The notes under the pieces: generated by a model | Database searches by the model: none | What the model was told of the DNA's origin: nothing | The model's input: only the letters and a program-made list of their open reading frames with translations | Shown here: piece by piece, positions 11,733 to 20,626 of the stretch | Numbering within the stretch: position 1 is the first letter of the stretch | Layout: every line of letters begins with the position of its first letter | Made by a program: the position numbers and the translations under genes | From: Bradyrhizobium retamae | Lineage (GTDB): Bacteria > Pseudomonadota > Alphaproteobacteria > Rhizobiales > Xanthobacteraceae | Assembly: GCF_001440415.1 (NCBI RefSeq) | Contig: NZ_LLYA01000169.1 | Coordinates: 1 to 60,669, forward strand | Length of the DNA stretch: 60,669 nucleotides | Direction: 5' to 3'

Positions 11733-13238
11733 TCAGGCGGCGTTGCTCCGATCCCTAAATGCTTCAACCATCAACGGGTTAAGTCCAAGTTCTGTCAGCG
11801 CGTCTCGGGCGCGGGCATTGTCGAGCGCACGGCCGGCGAGCCGATGGCCGCTGAGGCGGTCCGGCAGCGCGGTCAGCAGCGCGCCCTGACCGAGCCGGCG
11901 CGCCCACTCCTGGAGCTCCTGCGCCAGGAATCGGTAGCCGCCGACAGCCATCACGCCGGACGGCGGCGCGGTGATATTGACCGCGCCGGTCACGCGGTCG
12001 AGCCGCGCCGCGTAATCCGTATCGACGTAATCGCGCGGCGGCGCCGCGATCAGGGAATCGCTCGGCGGTGGAGGCGGCGCATAGGCCGCGACCGGCACCA
12101 TCGGTCCGCGCAGTCCCAACGTGCCGCGCGGGGTCAGCAATATCTCGCCCGCGATCGACGATCCCGGCAGATCGCGCGGCGCACCGTGGGGACCCGGCTT
12201 GATCAGGGCCGGCGAGCCGTCCTCCGCGATCCGGCGCGCGCCGAACAATCCGGCCTCGCCGAATAGATAGACATCCGTCAGCGTCACCTGTTGCGCGACC
12301 CAGCACGCGCTGGAGCCGACCTGCTCCGGGGTCCGCCATAGGCCGATGACGTTGCGCAGGCTCGGCATCCGCGCGCCGAGGTCCAGTTCGTCCAGCCGCA
12401 GCGCCAGTTGGGCAGGTGCGATCAGCGTGTCGCAGGCCTGCTCGATGATCTGCTGTTCCAGCACCTCGTCGTCGAAAGGATGGTGCAACACCAGTGTTCC
12501 GCCCGACAGCAGCCAGATCGCCAGCGACGAGGCGAGGCCGGCAAATGACATCGGCGAGAACGCCGATAGGATCGTTGCGCCCTGCGGCACGTCGCTTTCG
12601 AGCGACATGGCAAGGCCGCCCGCAATCAGGCCGAGATGGGCGCGCGGGATCGGCCGGAAACCGTCCGAGGTGACATCGAAGGAAATCAGCGCCGCCTTGC
12701 GGCCGTCCTGGACCACGGCGCGCGTGGTCGGGGATTCCCGGAAGATGGCGTTGTCGAGCGAGGCCATGCCTTCGGGCAGGTCGCCGCCGAAGCCGCAGAC
12801 ATGGCGGATCGAGAACGCTTCGGCGGCAGCGTTCATAGCGATATCCGAGTAGATCACGCCGTCGACCTTGCTCGAGGTCACGATCGCCCGCGCGGCGGTG
12901 CGGTTGAGCGCCATGGTCAATTCCGACTGCCGCCAGAGCAGCGGCAGCACCGCGACGACCAGGCCGGCGCGGAAGGCGGCGAGCACGGTGAGCGCGAATT
13001 CGATGGTGTTCGGCAATTGAACCGCGATCACGGAATTGGACGGCAAGCCGGATTCGATGAAGTGCGCGGCCAGCGACGAGATCATACGGTCGGCCTGCGC
13101 GAAGGTAAGACGCTTCGGCGGCTGGCCGGTGATGCGCTGCTTGTTGGGGGGATCGACCAGCGCCAGCGCGTCCGGCTGCCGTGCCAGGTTCCGTTTGAAC
13201 AACGTATCGAGCGTTGGCGAAGCGGTGGGCTGGGTCAC
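11733..13238 (-). CDS. AMP-dependent synthetase/ligase-like protein, probably inactive
   Basis: 501 residues with the overall fold pattern of acyl- or aryl-CoA ligases: an N-terminal PDALALVD...LTFAQADRM segment, VIAVQLPNTIEFA and late core VTLTDVYLFGEAGLFG. Key motifs are damaged. The Ser/Thr/Gly-rich P-loop (normally like TSGTTGxPK) reads SFDVTSDGFRPIPRAH, and the C-terminal domain lacks the conserved catalytic lysine motif. Either it is a non-catalytic paralogue or it uses a different chemistry. It precedes the degenerate GGDEF gene and follows the binding-protein gene by 45 bases, all on the minus strand, suggesting an operon. Confidence 0.7.
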   Translation of the reverse strand: MTQPTASPTLDTLFKRNLARQPDALALVDPPNKQRITGQPPKRLTFAQADRMISSLAAHFIESGLPSNSVIAVQLPNTIEFALTVLAAFRAGLVVAVLPLLWRQSELTMALNRTAARAIVTSSKVDGVIYSDIAMNAAAEAFSIRHVCGFGGDLPEGMASLDNAIFRESPTTRAVVQDGRKAALISFDVTSDGFRPIPRAHLGLIAGGLAMSLESDVPQGATILSAFSPMSFAGLASSLAIWLLSGGTLVLHHPFDDEVLEQQIIEQACDTLIAPAQLALRLDELDLGARMPSLRNVIGLWRTPEQVGSSACWVAQQVTLTDVYLFGEAGLFGARRIAEDGSPALIKPGPHGAPRDLPGSSIAGEILLTPRGTLGLRGPMVPVAAYAPPPPPSDSLIAAPPRDYVDTDYAARLDRVTGAVNITAPPSGVMAVGGYRFLAQELQEWARRLGQGALLTALPDRLSGHRLAGRALDNARARDALTELGLNPLMVEAFRDRSNAA

Positions 13239-13283
13239 GGCGTTACTTCGGCTCTGTCACGGAGGTTGGATCGCTTGGCGAGT

Positions 13284-15110
13284 TCACTTCATTTCCGGCT
13301 TCTGCCACCAGGTTTCCGGCAGATAGCCCGTCAACGCGTTCGCTGTAGGTTGTTCTATCCGATTCCACCGCGCAATCCATTGCTCCTGCACGTTAAACAC
13401 TGGAATTGCGTAGAAGCCCGACATCAGGACGCGATCGAGGGCCCGCACCGCGGAGACGAAAGGCGGGCGTTCGCGCGCCTCGAGCAGGGCAGCGATCATG
13501 GCGTCGATCGCGGGCTCCTTGGCCCCCATGTAATTCCGGGTGCCGGGAATGTCGGCGGCCTGGCTGCCCCAGTAGAAGGACTGCTCGTTGCCGGGGGATA
13601 GCGACTGGTCCCAGCGGTTCTGCAGCATATCGAACTCGTACCCCAGCCGGCGCTGGTCGAATTGCACGGGGTCGATCGCGCGGACGCTGGCCTCGATGCC
13701 GGCGCGCTTGAGGTCGCGCTGATAGGAAAGCGCAATCCGCTCCTGGTCGCGCGTCGTCACCAGGATTTCGAAGGTGAGCGGCGTCCGGGACGAACGCTGC
13801 CGCAGCACGGCGCCATCGAGATCGTAGCCGGCTTCCGACAGCAACTTGAGCGCGCTGCGCAACGTCGTGCGATCGCGGCCAGATCCGTCGGTGACGGGCA
13901 GGCGGTACGTACCATCGAGAATATCCGGCCGGATCCGTGCCGCGAACGGCTTCAAGAGTTCGCGCTCGCGCTCGTCGGCCGGGCGGGCGTAGGCGGATAG
14001 TTCGGACCCTGCGAAGAAGCCTGCCGCGCGCGCATAGAGCCCGAAAAAGTAATTGCGGTTGATCCACTCGAAATCGAACAGCAGCGTCAGGGCCTGCCGC
14101 ACGCGGACGTCTGAAAACACCGGACGCCGCGTGTTGAACACCAGGAATTCCGAGGGCTGCGGCATTCCGGTCTTGATGGTATCGCGGATCACTTCGCCGT
14201 TGCGGGCGGCCGGAAAATCGTAACCTTCATGCCAGCGGAGCGGCTCGTGCTCGGCGCGAAAGTCATAGAGGCTGCGCTTGAATGCCTCGAACTGGCCGTT
14301 GGATTCGCGGTAGAAGTCGATCCTGATCTCGTCGAAGTTCCACAAGCCCCGATTCACCGGCAGATCACGGCCCCAGTAGTCGGGATTGCGGGTCAGGGTG
14401 ACGCTGGCGCCGGGCTTAACGGCGGCGACGCGATAGGGGCCGGAACCGACCGGTCCGGTCATCGTGGTTTCCTCGAACGTTGCCGGATCGACCGCATGCT
14501 TCGGCAAGACAGGCATTAGACCGAGGATCAGCGGCAATTCGCGGTCGTTGCCACCGCCGAAATCGAACCGCACGGTGAGCGGATCGGGCGCTTCGGCCTT
14601 TACGACTTTGGAATAATACTGGCGGTGATTGGGGCGCCCCTTGTCGCGCAGCAAGGCCCACGAAAACAGGACGTCCTCTGCTGTGACCGGCTTGCCGTCG
14701 GCGAAGCGCGCCCTCGGGTCGAGGTGGAACGAGACGTAGCTGCGCGCGTCGTCGGTCTCGACGGTTTTGGCCAGCAAGCCATAGAGCGTGAAAGCCTCAT
14801 CGTTGCTGCGCGCCATCAGGCTCTCGACCACGAAGCCCCTGATCTGCTGAACCGCGAGGCCGCGGACGATCAGGGGGTTGACGCTGTCGAAAGTTCCCAG
14901 GGCGCCCCAGACCAGCCGTCCGCCCTTCGGCGCTTCGGGATTGACGTAGGGCATATGCGTGAAACCGGCGGGAAGAGCAGGCGCGCCGTGCATCGCCAGC
15001 GCGGGGCTTTCGGCCGCTCTGGTTTCGTGGACTGGCGCGAGCGGCGTCACAGCCAGCGCCAGGGCAATGCCCGCGAGCACACGCAGGCGGATACGACCGA
15101 AGCGGGTCAT
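13284..15110 (-). CDS. Periplasmic oligopeptide-type ABC substrate-binding protein (SBP_bac_5)
   Basis: 608 residues with a Sec signal peptide (MTRFGRIRLRVLAGIALALA, cleavage near ETRAAES) and family 5 features: GGRLVWGALGTFDSVNPL, VTAEDVLFSW, RNPDYWGRDLPVNRG, VRQALTLLFDFEW. It resembles the YejA group that binds peptides. The start at 15110 was chosen because the open frame extends 157 codons upstream into sequence with no signal-peptide character, antisense to the divergent IalB gene. No permease or ATPase genes are adjacent, so it is an orphan binding protein here. Confidence 0.88.
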   Translation of the reverse strand: MTRFGRIRLRVLAGIALALAVTPLAPVHETRAAESPALAMHGAPALPAGFTHMPYVNPEAPKGGRLVWGALGTFDSVNPLIVRGLAVQQIRGFVVESLMARSNDEAFTLYGLLAKTVETDDARSYVSFHLDPRARFADGKPVTAEDVLFSWALLRDKGRPNHRQYYSKVVKAEAPDPLTVRFDFGGGNDRELPLILGLMPVLPKHAVDPATFEETTMTGPVGSGPYRVAAVKPGASVTLTRNPDYWGRDLPVNRGLWNFDEIRIDFYRESNGQFEAFKRSLYDFRAEHEPLRWHEGYDFPAARNGEVIRDTIKTGMPQPSEFLVFNTRRPVFSDVRVRQALTLLFDFEWINRNYFFGLYARAAGFFAGSELSAYARPADERERELLKPFAARIRPDILDGTYRLPVTDGSGRDRTTLRSALKLLSEAGYDLDGAVLRQRSSRTPLTFEILVTTRDQERIALSYQRDLKRAGIEASVRAIDPVQFDQRRLGYEFDMLQNRWDQSLSPGNEQSFYWGSQAADIPGTRNYMGAKEPAIDAMIAALLEARERPPFVSAVRALDRVLMSGFYAIPVFNVQEQWIARWNRIEQPTANALTGYLPETWWQKPEMK

Positions 15111-15371
15111 GGACGGGCAGGTATCTGATTCGAAAATGCGCACGAAGAAAGCTTTACCATAGGCTTCGGCCTCGGCCTGCGGGGAACGCCAAAGATGCTT
15201 GTCGGCATTGATCTTTTCGTCTGCCGCTGTATTGAAGGCGGGCAGTTGATGACCGCGGGAACGCCTGTCACGTAACCGCCTCAATTGCCAACGAGACAGC
15301 CGCCCCAGCGCGGCTTGGTGTCGGTGCCTGTAGCGGTTTCGGGCGCTCCGGTTCAGAAAGGGTTTTCCGCA

Positions 15372-16184
15372 ATGAATTTCCGTATCTTCGCCGCGTCGAT
15401 TCGGCCGCGTGGGCAGATCGCCCTGTTGGCGGCCTCGGCATTGTCGGCAACGTTGATTGCGTCGGGCGTGCAAGCTCAGCAGCCAGCGCCCGGGGCCCCG
15501 AAGGCTGCCCCGGCGCCTGCCGCTCCGAAAGCGCCTCCGAAGGCTGCTCCCAAGGGTCCCGCCGGCGCTCCCGCGGCACAAGCCCCTCCGGCTGGCGCTC
15601 CCGGCGCCGCCCCCCCGCCCCAGGAGCAGCAGGTCCAGCTAATCTACGCGCCCTGGACCAAGTTCTGCCTCAAGGGTCAGGAAGCCGGCGCCAAGCAGGT
15701 TTGCTTCACCGGCAAGGACGGCCGCATCGAGTCGGGCCAACCCGTCATCGCCGCCGTCATCATCGAGCCGGAAGGCGAGCCGAAGAAGCTCCTTCGCGTG
15801 ACCTTACCGCTCGGCATGCAGCTCGTGCACGGAACCCGGATCATCATTGATAACAATCCGCCGCAGCAGGGCCCCTATGTAATCTGCTTCCAGAACGGCT
15901 GCATGTCGGACTACGAAGCAACCCCCGAGCTGATCGCCAACTTGAAGAAGGGCCAGAATCTGGTTGTTCAGGCGATCAATTCCAACGGCGCGCCGCTGAC
16001 GCTGCCGCTGCCGCTCGCCGGTGAATTCGCCAAGGCCTTTGACGGTCCGCCGACCGATCCGAAGCAGTTCGAGGAAAACCAGAAGAAACTGCAGGAAGAG
16101 CTGCAGAAGCGTGCTGAGGAGCAACGCAAGAAGCTGGAGGGCGCCCAGCCGGGCGGCGCCACTGCAAATCCGGCAGCGAAGTAA
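15372..16184 (+). CDS. Invasion-associated locus B (IalB) family periplasmic protein
   Basis: 270 residues: signal peptide ending near SGVQAQQ, then a Pro/Ala-rich linker of about 55 residues, then the IalB domain with paired cysteines (FCLKGQ, VCFTGKDG, ICFQNGC). A charged coiled tail follows (EEQRKKLE). The family is named from Bartonella, but in rhizobia it is a common secreted protein of unknown role. The ATG at 15372 was chosen because it begins a good signal peptide; an earlier in-frame start at 15285 would mask it. Transcription ends at the terminator at 16207. Confidence 0.85.
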   Translation: MNFRIFAASIRPRGQIALLAASALSATLIASGVQAQQPAPGAPKAAPAPAAPKAPPKAAPKGPAGAPAAQAPPAGAPGAAPPPQEQQVQLIYAPWTKFCLKGQEAGAKQVCFTGKDGRIESGQPVIAAVIIEPEGEPKKLLRVTLPLGMQLVHGTRIIIDNNPPQQGPYVICFQNGCMSDYEATPELIANLKKGQNLVVQAINSNGAPLTLPLPLAGEFAKAFDGPPTDPKQFEENQKKLQEELQKRAEEQRKKLEGAQPGGATANPAAK

Positions 16185-16206
16185 CAGCCGCGCCATTCGA
16201 CAAAAC

Positions 16207-16233
16207 AAAAGGCGCCCGACCAGGGCGCCTTTT
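16207..16233. terminator. Bidirectional intrinsic terminator between ialB-type gene and hspQ
   Basis: An 11-bp perfect stem, AAAAGGCGCCC (16207-16217) and GGGCGCCTTTT (16223-16233), closes a 5-base loop and has T-runs on both strands. It sits 23 bases after the IalB-family stop and 26 bases after the end of hspQ on the other strand, so it can terminate both convergent transcripts. Confidence 0.9.
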
Positions 16234-16258
16234 TCGTTGGGCAGAGATTGCTAGTCTA

Positions 16259-16591
16259 CTAGTTCAGCGACGGGTTGCGCGGGCGGTAGCCGCCGGACTT
16301 GTCCTTCACGAAGATCTCGGCCACCTGCGAGTGCCGGATCGGCTCGCCGGAATCGTCCGGCAGCAGATTTTGCTCGGAGACGTAGGCGACGTATTCGGAC
16401 TCCGAGTTTTCCGCGAGCAGGTGATAGAACGGCTGATCCTTGGCAGGCCGAACCTCCTCTGGGATCGACAACCACCATTCCTCGGTATTGTTGAATTCCG
16501 GATCGATATCGAAAATCACGCCACGGAATGAAAACACCCGGTGGCGGACGATCTGCCCGATCTGAAATTTGGCGGTGCGCGCTTTGATCAT
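16259..16591 (-). CDS. hspQ: Heat shock protein HspQ (hemimethylated-DNA-binding YccV family)
   Basis: 110 residues, full family length. It shows the typical FQIGQIVRHRVFSFRGVIFD opening and the DQPFYHLLAENSESEYVAYV core. In enterobacteria HspQ is an adaptor and specificity enhancer for Lon protease and binds hemimethylated DNA; this is known for the family, not shown here. Single gene, with its own terminator shared with the neighbour. Confidence 0.92.
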   Translation of the reverse strand: MIKARTAKFQIGQIVRHRVFSFRGVIFDIDPEFNNTEEWWLSIPEEVRPAKDQPFYHLLAENSESEYVAYVSEQNLLPDDSGEPIRHSQVAEIFVKDKSGGYRPRNPSLN

Positions 16592-16715
16592 GCCCCGTCG
16601 AATAGACCATGATTGTGGCCGATGCTAGGGGCAATAGGACGAATTAACCTTTACGCGTGGTGGCCATATCCGGCGCCATCTCCCCAAAATCACTGACGAA
16701 AAGACGCTTTACGAG

Positions 16716-17669
16716 ATGGTCGACATCCTCAACCTCGCGCTTCCCTATTTTGGCCTGATCTTCATCGGCTTTGCCTGCGGTAAGGCCAAGGGGCTGCCGG
16801 AGTCGGGCCTCTCCTGGATGAACTTCTTTCTGCTCTACGTCTCGCTGCCGGCCTTGCTATTCCGCATCATGTCGGAGACGCCATTTTCCGAACTGAACAA
16901 CCCGCCATTTCTGATCGCGACCACGCTGGCGACCGTGAGCGCCTTCGTGCTTGCCATGGTGGCAGGCCGCATCATCGGCGAGCTGTCGCTGCGCAAGGCG
17001 ACGATGGCGGGCCTTGCCGGCGCTTACGGCAATATCGGCTATATGGGCCCCGGGCTGGCGCTGGCGGTGCTCGGAGCCAAGGCAGCGGCGCCGACGGCGT
17101 TGATCTTCTGCTGCGACAGCATTTTCCTGTTCACGATCGTGCCGCTGCTGATGGCGCTGAGCGATCGCAAGCATCCGTCGCTCCTGTACGCCATTGGCAT
17201 CGCCGCGCGGCAGATCGTGCTCAACCCGCTGATCATGTCGGCCGCCGCGGGAGCGCTTGTCGCGGCGTTGCACATTCAAGTGCCGGTCGCCGTCGACAGG
17301 ACCTTGCTATTTCTCCAGAACGCGGCGGCACCGACGGCGCTGTTCGTGCTGGGCGTTACCGTGGCGCTGCGCCCGTTCGATCGCGTGCCCTGGGAAGTGC
17401 CCGGCGTGATCGTGATCAAGCTCCTGATCCATCCGCTCATCGTGTTCGGGCTGATGCTGCTGTTCGGCCCGTTTGCGCAGCCCTGGGCCGCGACCGCCGT
17501 CCTGATGGCCGCGCTGCCGCCGGCGCTGAACGTGTTCGTGATCGCCCGGCAGAACAGTACCTGGATCGAGCCGGCGTCCGTCGCCGTCCTGATCGGGACC
17601 TTCGCATCCGTGGTCACGCTGACCAGCGTGATGTGGTTCATCCAGAGCGGGCGGCTGGTGTTTCCGTAA
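16716..17669 (+). CDS. AEC family (auxin efflux carrier-type) transporter
   Basis: 317 residues, about ten hydrophobic segments arranged as two five-helix halves, with NIGYMGPGLALAVLG in the first half and PTALFVLGVTVALRP opening the second. The family moves organic anions such as malate or auxin-like acids; the substrate cannot be assigned. Monocistronic: it is divergent from hspQ and converges on the UbiH gene. Confidence 0.87.
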   Translation: MVDILNLALPYFGLIFIGFACGKAKGLPESGLSWMNFFLLYVSLPALLFRIMSETPFSELNNPPFLIATTLATVSAFVLAMVAGRIIGELSLRKATMAGLAGAYGNIGYMGPGLALAVLGAKAAAPTALIFCCDSIFLFTIVPLLMALSDRKHPSLLYAIGIAARQIVLNPLIMSAAAGALVAALHIQVPVAVDRTLLFLQNAAAPTALFVLGVTVALRPFDRVPWEVPGVIVIKLLIHPLIVFGLMLLFGPFAQPWAATAVLMAALPPALNVFVIARQNSTWIEPASVAVLIGTFASVVTLTSVMWFIQSGRLVFP

Positions 17670-17756
17670 GTGTGGCGCGGAGATACAAAATCGCGAAAAC
17701 AACCCCATGCAAAGTAGAGTTGGGCGAGGTCGCAGCCCTCACGCGGGCGTCCGGAG

Positions 17757-18947
17757 CTAGCTTACGCGCTTCCAGGTCGGCGCCAGCCCCTCGCGCATGG
17801 CAAGCCGCCGCAACGGTCCGAACGAGCCGAGCAGGTGCATGCCGGCCGCGCGCAGCGATTGCATGGGCAGGAAATCGCTGAGCAGGGAGCGGTTGGCGAC
17901 ATCGATCGCGATCAAGCGGCTTGCGACGTCGGCACGACGCGCGGATTGATAGCGCGCCAGCACGGCCGGCGACCCCGGATCCTCGCCGCGCGAGATCGCA
18001 TTGCCGGCGATATCGGCGATGTCGGCCGCATCGCGCAATCCCATGTTGAGGCCTTGAGCGCCGATCGGCGGCACCACGTGGGCGGATTCACCGACCAGCG
18101 CGACGCGATGGCTGGCGAATTGCTCGGGACGCTCGATCGTCAGCGGAAACAGGTTGCGCCCGGCTTCCACCTCGACGCGGCCGAGAATGGAGTGCGACTG
18201 TCTTTCCGTGGCTTCCGACAATTCCTCGTCGCCAAGCGAGATCAGCCGCTCCGCTTCTCTGGTTTCCGAAACCCACACCACGCTGCAGCGGTTGCCGGGC
18301 AGGGGCACGAATACGCATGGACCATGCGCGGTGTGAAACTCGGTGGAGATGCCGTTGTGCGGTCGAGAATGGGAAATGTTGAAGGTAAGCGCCGACTGAT
18401 GAAGGTCGCGGCGGCTGGTCTTGATGCCGGCCGCCTCGCGGGACGGTGATTGCCGCCCGTCTGCGCCGACCACGAGCCGCGCGAAAAGCTGCTCGCCCTT
18501 GCCGCTGCGGATGGCGACGGTCGCATCCTGCGGGTCGATCGCGGCGGCCTCATCGTCAAATCGAGTCAAACTGGAAAGCTCGGCGGCGCGCTCTTCGAGC
18601 GCAACCATCAACGATCGGTTGTCGATGTTGTAGCCGAACTGTTCGAGACCGATCTCGTCCGAGGAAAACCGCACTTCGGGCGCGCGGATCAGCCGGTCGG
18701 TGTCGTCGACAAGGCGCATGGTCCGCAAGGCGGCAGCCTTGTCTTGGCAGCGCGGCCAGACCTCAAGGCGTTCGAGCAGCTCGGTGGAGGCTCCCAACAG
18801 CGCCGTGGTGCGGTTGTCGGCATAGGGGGCGCGGCGGGCGAGGAGGGCGGTTCTCGCGCCGGTAGCGGCCAGCGCGACGGCTGCGGTCAGGCCCGCTGGC
18901 CCGCCGCCGATCACGGCGGCGTCATAAACTTGAGATGCGTCATTCAT
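17757..18947 (-). CDS. UbiH/UbiF/COQ6-family FAD-dependent hydroxylase
   Basis: Aromatic-ring hydroxylase of ubiquinone biosynthesis, 396 residues. It has the FAD-binding GGGPAGLTAAVALA near residue 15, the second motif VGADGRQSPSRE near 160, and the family end motif GESAHVVPPIGAQGLNMGLR near 290. Which ring position it hydroxylates cannot be told from sequence alone. It is divergent from pcs, with 135 bases between the two start codons. Confidence 0.9.
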   Translation of the reverse strand: MNDASQVYDAAVIGGGPAGLTAAVALAATGARTALLARRAPYADNRTTALLGASTELLERLEVWPRCQDKAAALRTMRLVDDTDRLIRAPEVRFSSDEIGLEQFGYNIDNRSLMVALEERAAELSSLTRFDDEAAAIDPQDATVAIRSGKGEQLFARLVVGADGRQSPSREAAGIKTSRRDLHQSALTFNISHSRPHNGISTEFHTAHGPCVFVPLPGNRCSVVWVSETREAERLISLGDEELSEATERQSHSILGRVEVEAGRNLFPLTIERPEQFASHRVALVGESAHVVPPIGAQGLNMGLRDAADIADIAGNAISRGEDPGSPAVLARYQSARRADVASRLIAIDVANRSLLSDFLPMQSLRAAGMHLLGSFGPLRRLAMREGLAPTWKRVS

Positions 18948-19082
18948 ATCGGGACAATTGACGCTCGGGCCGGCATTTTCAAGCCATCAACCGGCCGAAA
19001 TGTTTCCGCTCAAACGCGCGGCGGAACGCCGCAAAGCGCCGATATGCAAATCGGGGCGATTCCTGATAGCACTGCCGGAGCA

Positions 19083-19817
19083 ATGGACCAGACCACAGAG
19101 CCAGATTCCGCCCCCGCGACCAGCCGAATGCGGATCGCCGCGTTCGCCGTACACATTTTCACGGCACTGGGCGCGGGCGTTGCGCTGCTCGCGATGCTCG
19201 AGGCGGTCCGCGAACATTGGGCTAACATGTTCGGCTGGCTTGGCGCGGCCCTGATCATCGATGCCATCGACGGGCCGCTGGCGCGAAAGCTGGACGTCGT
19301 GCGGCTGCAACCGAACTGGTCGGGCGACGTGCTCGATCTCGTCGTCGATTTCGTGACCTACGTCTTCGTTCCGGCCTATGCCATCACCGCAAGCGGGCTG
19401 CTGCTGCCGGTGGCGGCGCCGCTGCTCGGCATCGGCATCATGGTTTCCGGTGCGCTCTATTTCGCGGACCGGCGCATGAAGGCGTCCGACAATCACTTTC
19501 GCGGCTTTCCGGCGCTGTGGAACGCGGCGGCGTTTTATTTGTTCTTGCTACACCTGCCGCCGATACTCTCCACTCTCGGAATCGCAATCCTGATCGCCCT
19601 CACATTCGCCCCGTTTCATGTGCTGCATCCGATCCGGGTGGTGCGGCTACGCTGGCTGACCCTGTGGCTGATGGCCATTGGAGCCGTGCTGGCGATCTAT
19701 ACGCTCATCTGCGATTTCAACGTGAGCGCTCCCATCGTCGTCGCGCTTTGCGCCATTGCGGCCTACGTAATAGGAAGTGACGCCGTGATCCGGCAAATCA
19801 AGTCGTTCAGAGCATGA
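19083..19817 (+). CDS. pcs: Phosphatidylcholine synthase (CDP-diacylglycerol--choline O-phosphatidyltransferase)
   Basis: Makes phosphatidylcholine directly from CDP-diacylglycerol and choline in the inner membrane, a pathway typical of rhizobia and important for plant interaction. 244 residues with about seven membrane segments. The CDP-alcohol phosphotransferase motif is present in its Pcs form: DGPLAR, then a 12-residue gap, then GDVLDLVVD, followed by the Pcs-typical YVFVPAYAI. The start at 19083 follows a GGAG-type site; ATG 19044 is an in-frame alternative. The last four bases overlap terC. Confidence 0.92.
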   Translation: MDQTTEPDSAPATSRMRIAAFAVHIFTALGAGVALLAMLEAVREHWANMFGWLGAALIIDAIDGPLARKLDVVRLQPNWSGDVLDLVVDFVTYVFVPAYAITASGLLLPVAAPLLGIGIMVSGALYFADRRMKASDNHFRGFPALWNAAAFYLFLLHLPPILSTLGIAILIALTFAPFHVLHPIRVVRLRWLTLWLMAIGAVLAIYTLICDFNVSAPIVVALCAIAAYVIGSDAVIRQIKSFRA

Positions 19818-20554
19818 TGGAATTATTGACGAGCCCGGAAGCCTGGGCGGCGCTGTTGACATTGACGGCGCTGGAAATCGTGCTCGGCATCGACAACGTC
19901 ATTTTCATCTCCGTGATCGTCTCGCGCATTCCTCCGGCGCAGGCCAGACGCGCGCGTCAAATCGGCTTGCTGCTGGCGCTGGTGTTCCGCATCGTGCTGC
20001 TCACCCTGCTGGTGTGGCTGATCGGCCTGACGGAGCCCGTCATCACGATAAGAAATGTCGAACTGTCCTGGCGGGACATCATCCTGATCGCCGGCGGCGC
20101 CTTCCTGATCGCGAAGGCGACGCATGAAATTCATGGCGAGGTCGAGGCGAGCGATGGCGAGCTCGATGCCGAACCCAGGGCCAGCGCATTCTTCTGGGTG
20201 ATCGTGCAGATCATCATCATCGACATCGTATTCTCGCTGGACTCGATCATCACCGCGATCGGTATGGCGCAGGATCTGGAGATCATGATCGCCGCCATCG
20301 TGATCGCATGCGTCGTCATGTACGTCTCGTCGGGTCCGGTGGCCCGGTTCGTGGCCAATCACCCGACCACCAAGATGCTGGCATTGGCATTCCTGGTGCT
20401 GATCGGCGTGGCGCTGGTGGCGGACGGATTCCACTTCCATATCCCGCGCGGCTACATCTATTTTGCCATGTTGTTCGCGGCGGCGGTCGAAATGTTCAAT
20501 GTGCTCGCCAGGCGTAACCGCAAGAAGGCCGCCAGGAGCCGGCAGGTGAGTTGA
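19814..20554 (+). CDS. TerC family integral membrane protein
   Basis: 246 residues, about seven membrane helices. It carries the TerC signatures EIVLGIDNVIFIS (residues 18-30) and IDIVFSLDSIITAIG, whose acidic residues are thought to bind metal ions. TerC proteins are linked to tellurite resistance and, in better-studied cases, to manganese export. Overlap with pcs (ATGA) implies translational coupling, though no functional link to phosphatidylcholine is known to me. Confidence 0.9.
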   Translation: MMELLTSPEAWAALLTLTALEIVLGIDNVIFISVIVSRIPPAQARRARQIGLLLALVFRIVLLTLLVWLIGLTEPVITIRNVELSWRDIILIAGGAFLIAKATHEIHGEVEASDGELDAEPRASAFFWVIVQIIIIDIVFSLDSIITAIGMAQDLEIMIAAIVIACVVMYVSSGPVARFVANHPTTKMLALAFLVLIGVALVADGFHFHIPRGYIYFAMLFAAAVEMFNVLARRNRKKAARSRQVS

Positions 20555-20626
20555 CATCCAGCCGGCGATGGCTTTCGTTTCGCCTTTCAGGTTGGCGTTC
20601 CAGGAAATACCGAGGGAGAGACTGTC

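Noticed and set aside
15111..15581. 157-codon upstream extension of the binding protein
   Set aside because: Arg-rich and antisense to the IalB-family gene; a proper signal peptide begins at 15110.
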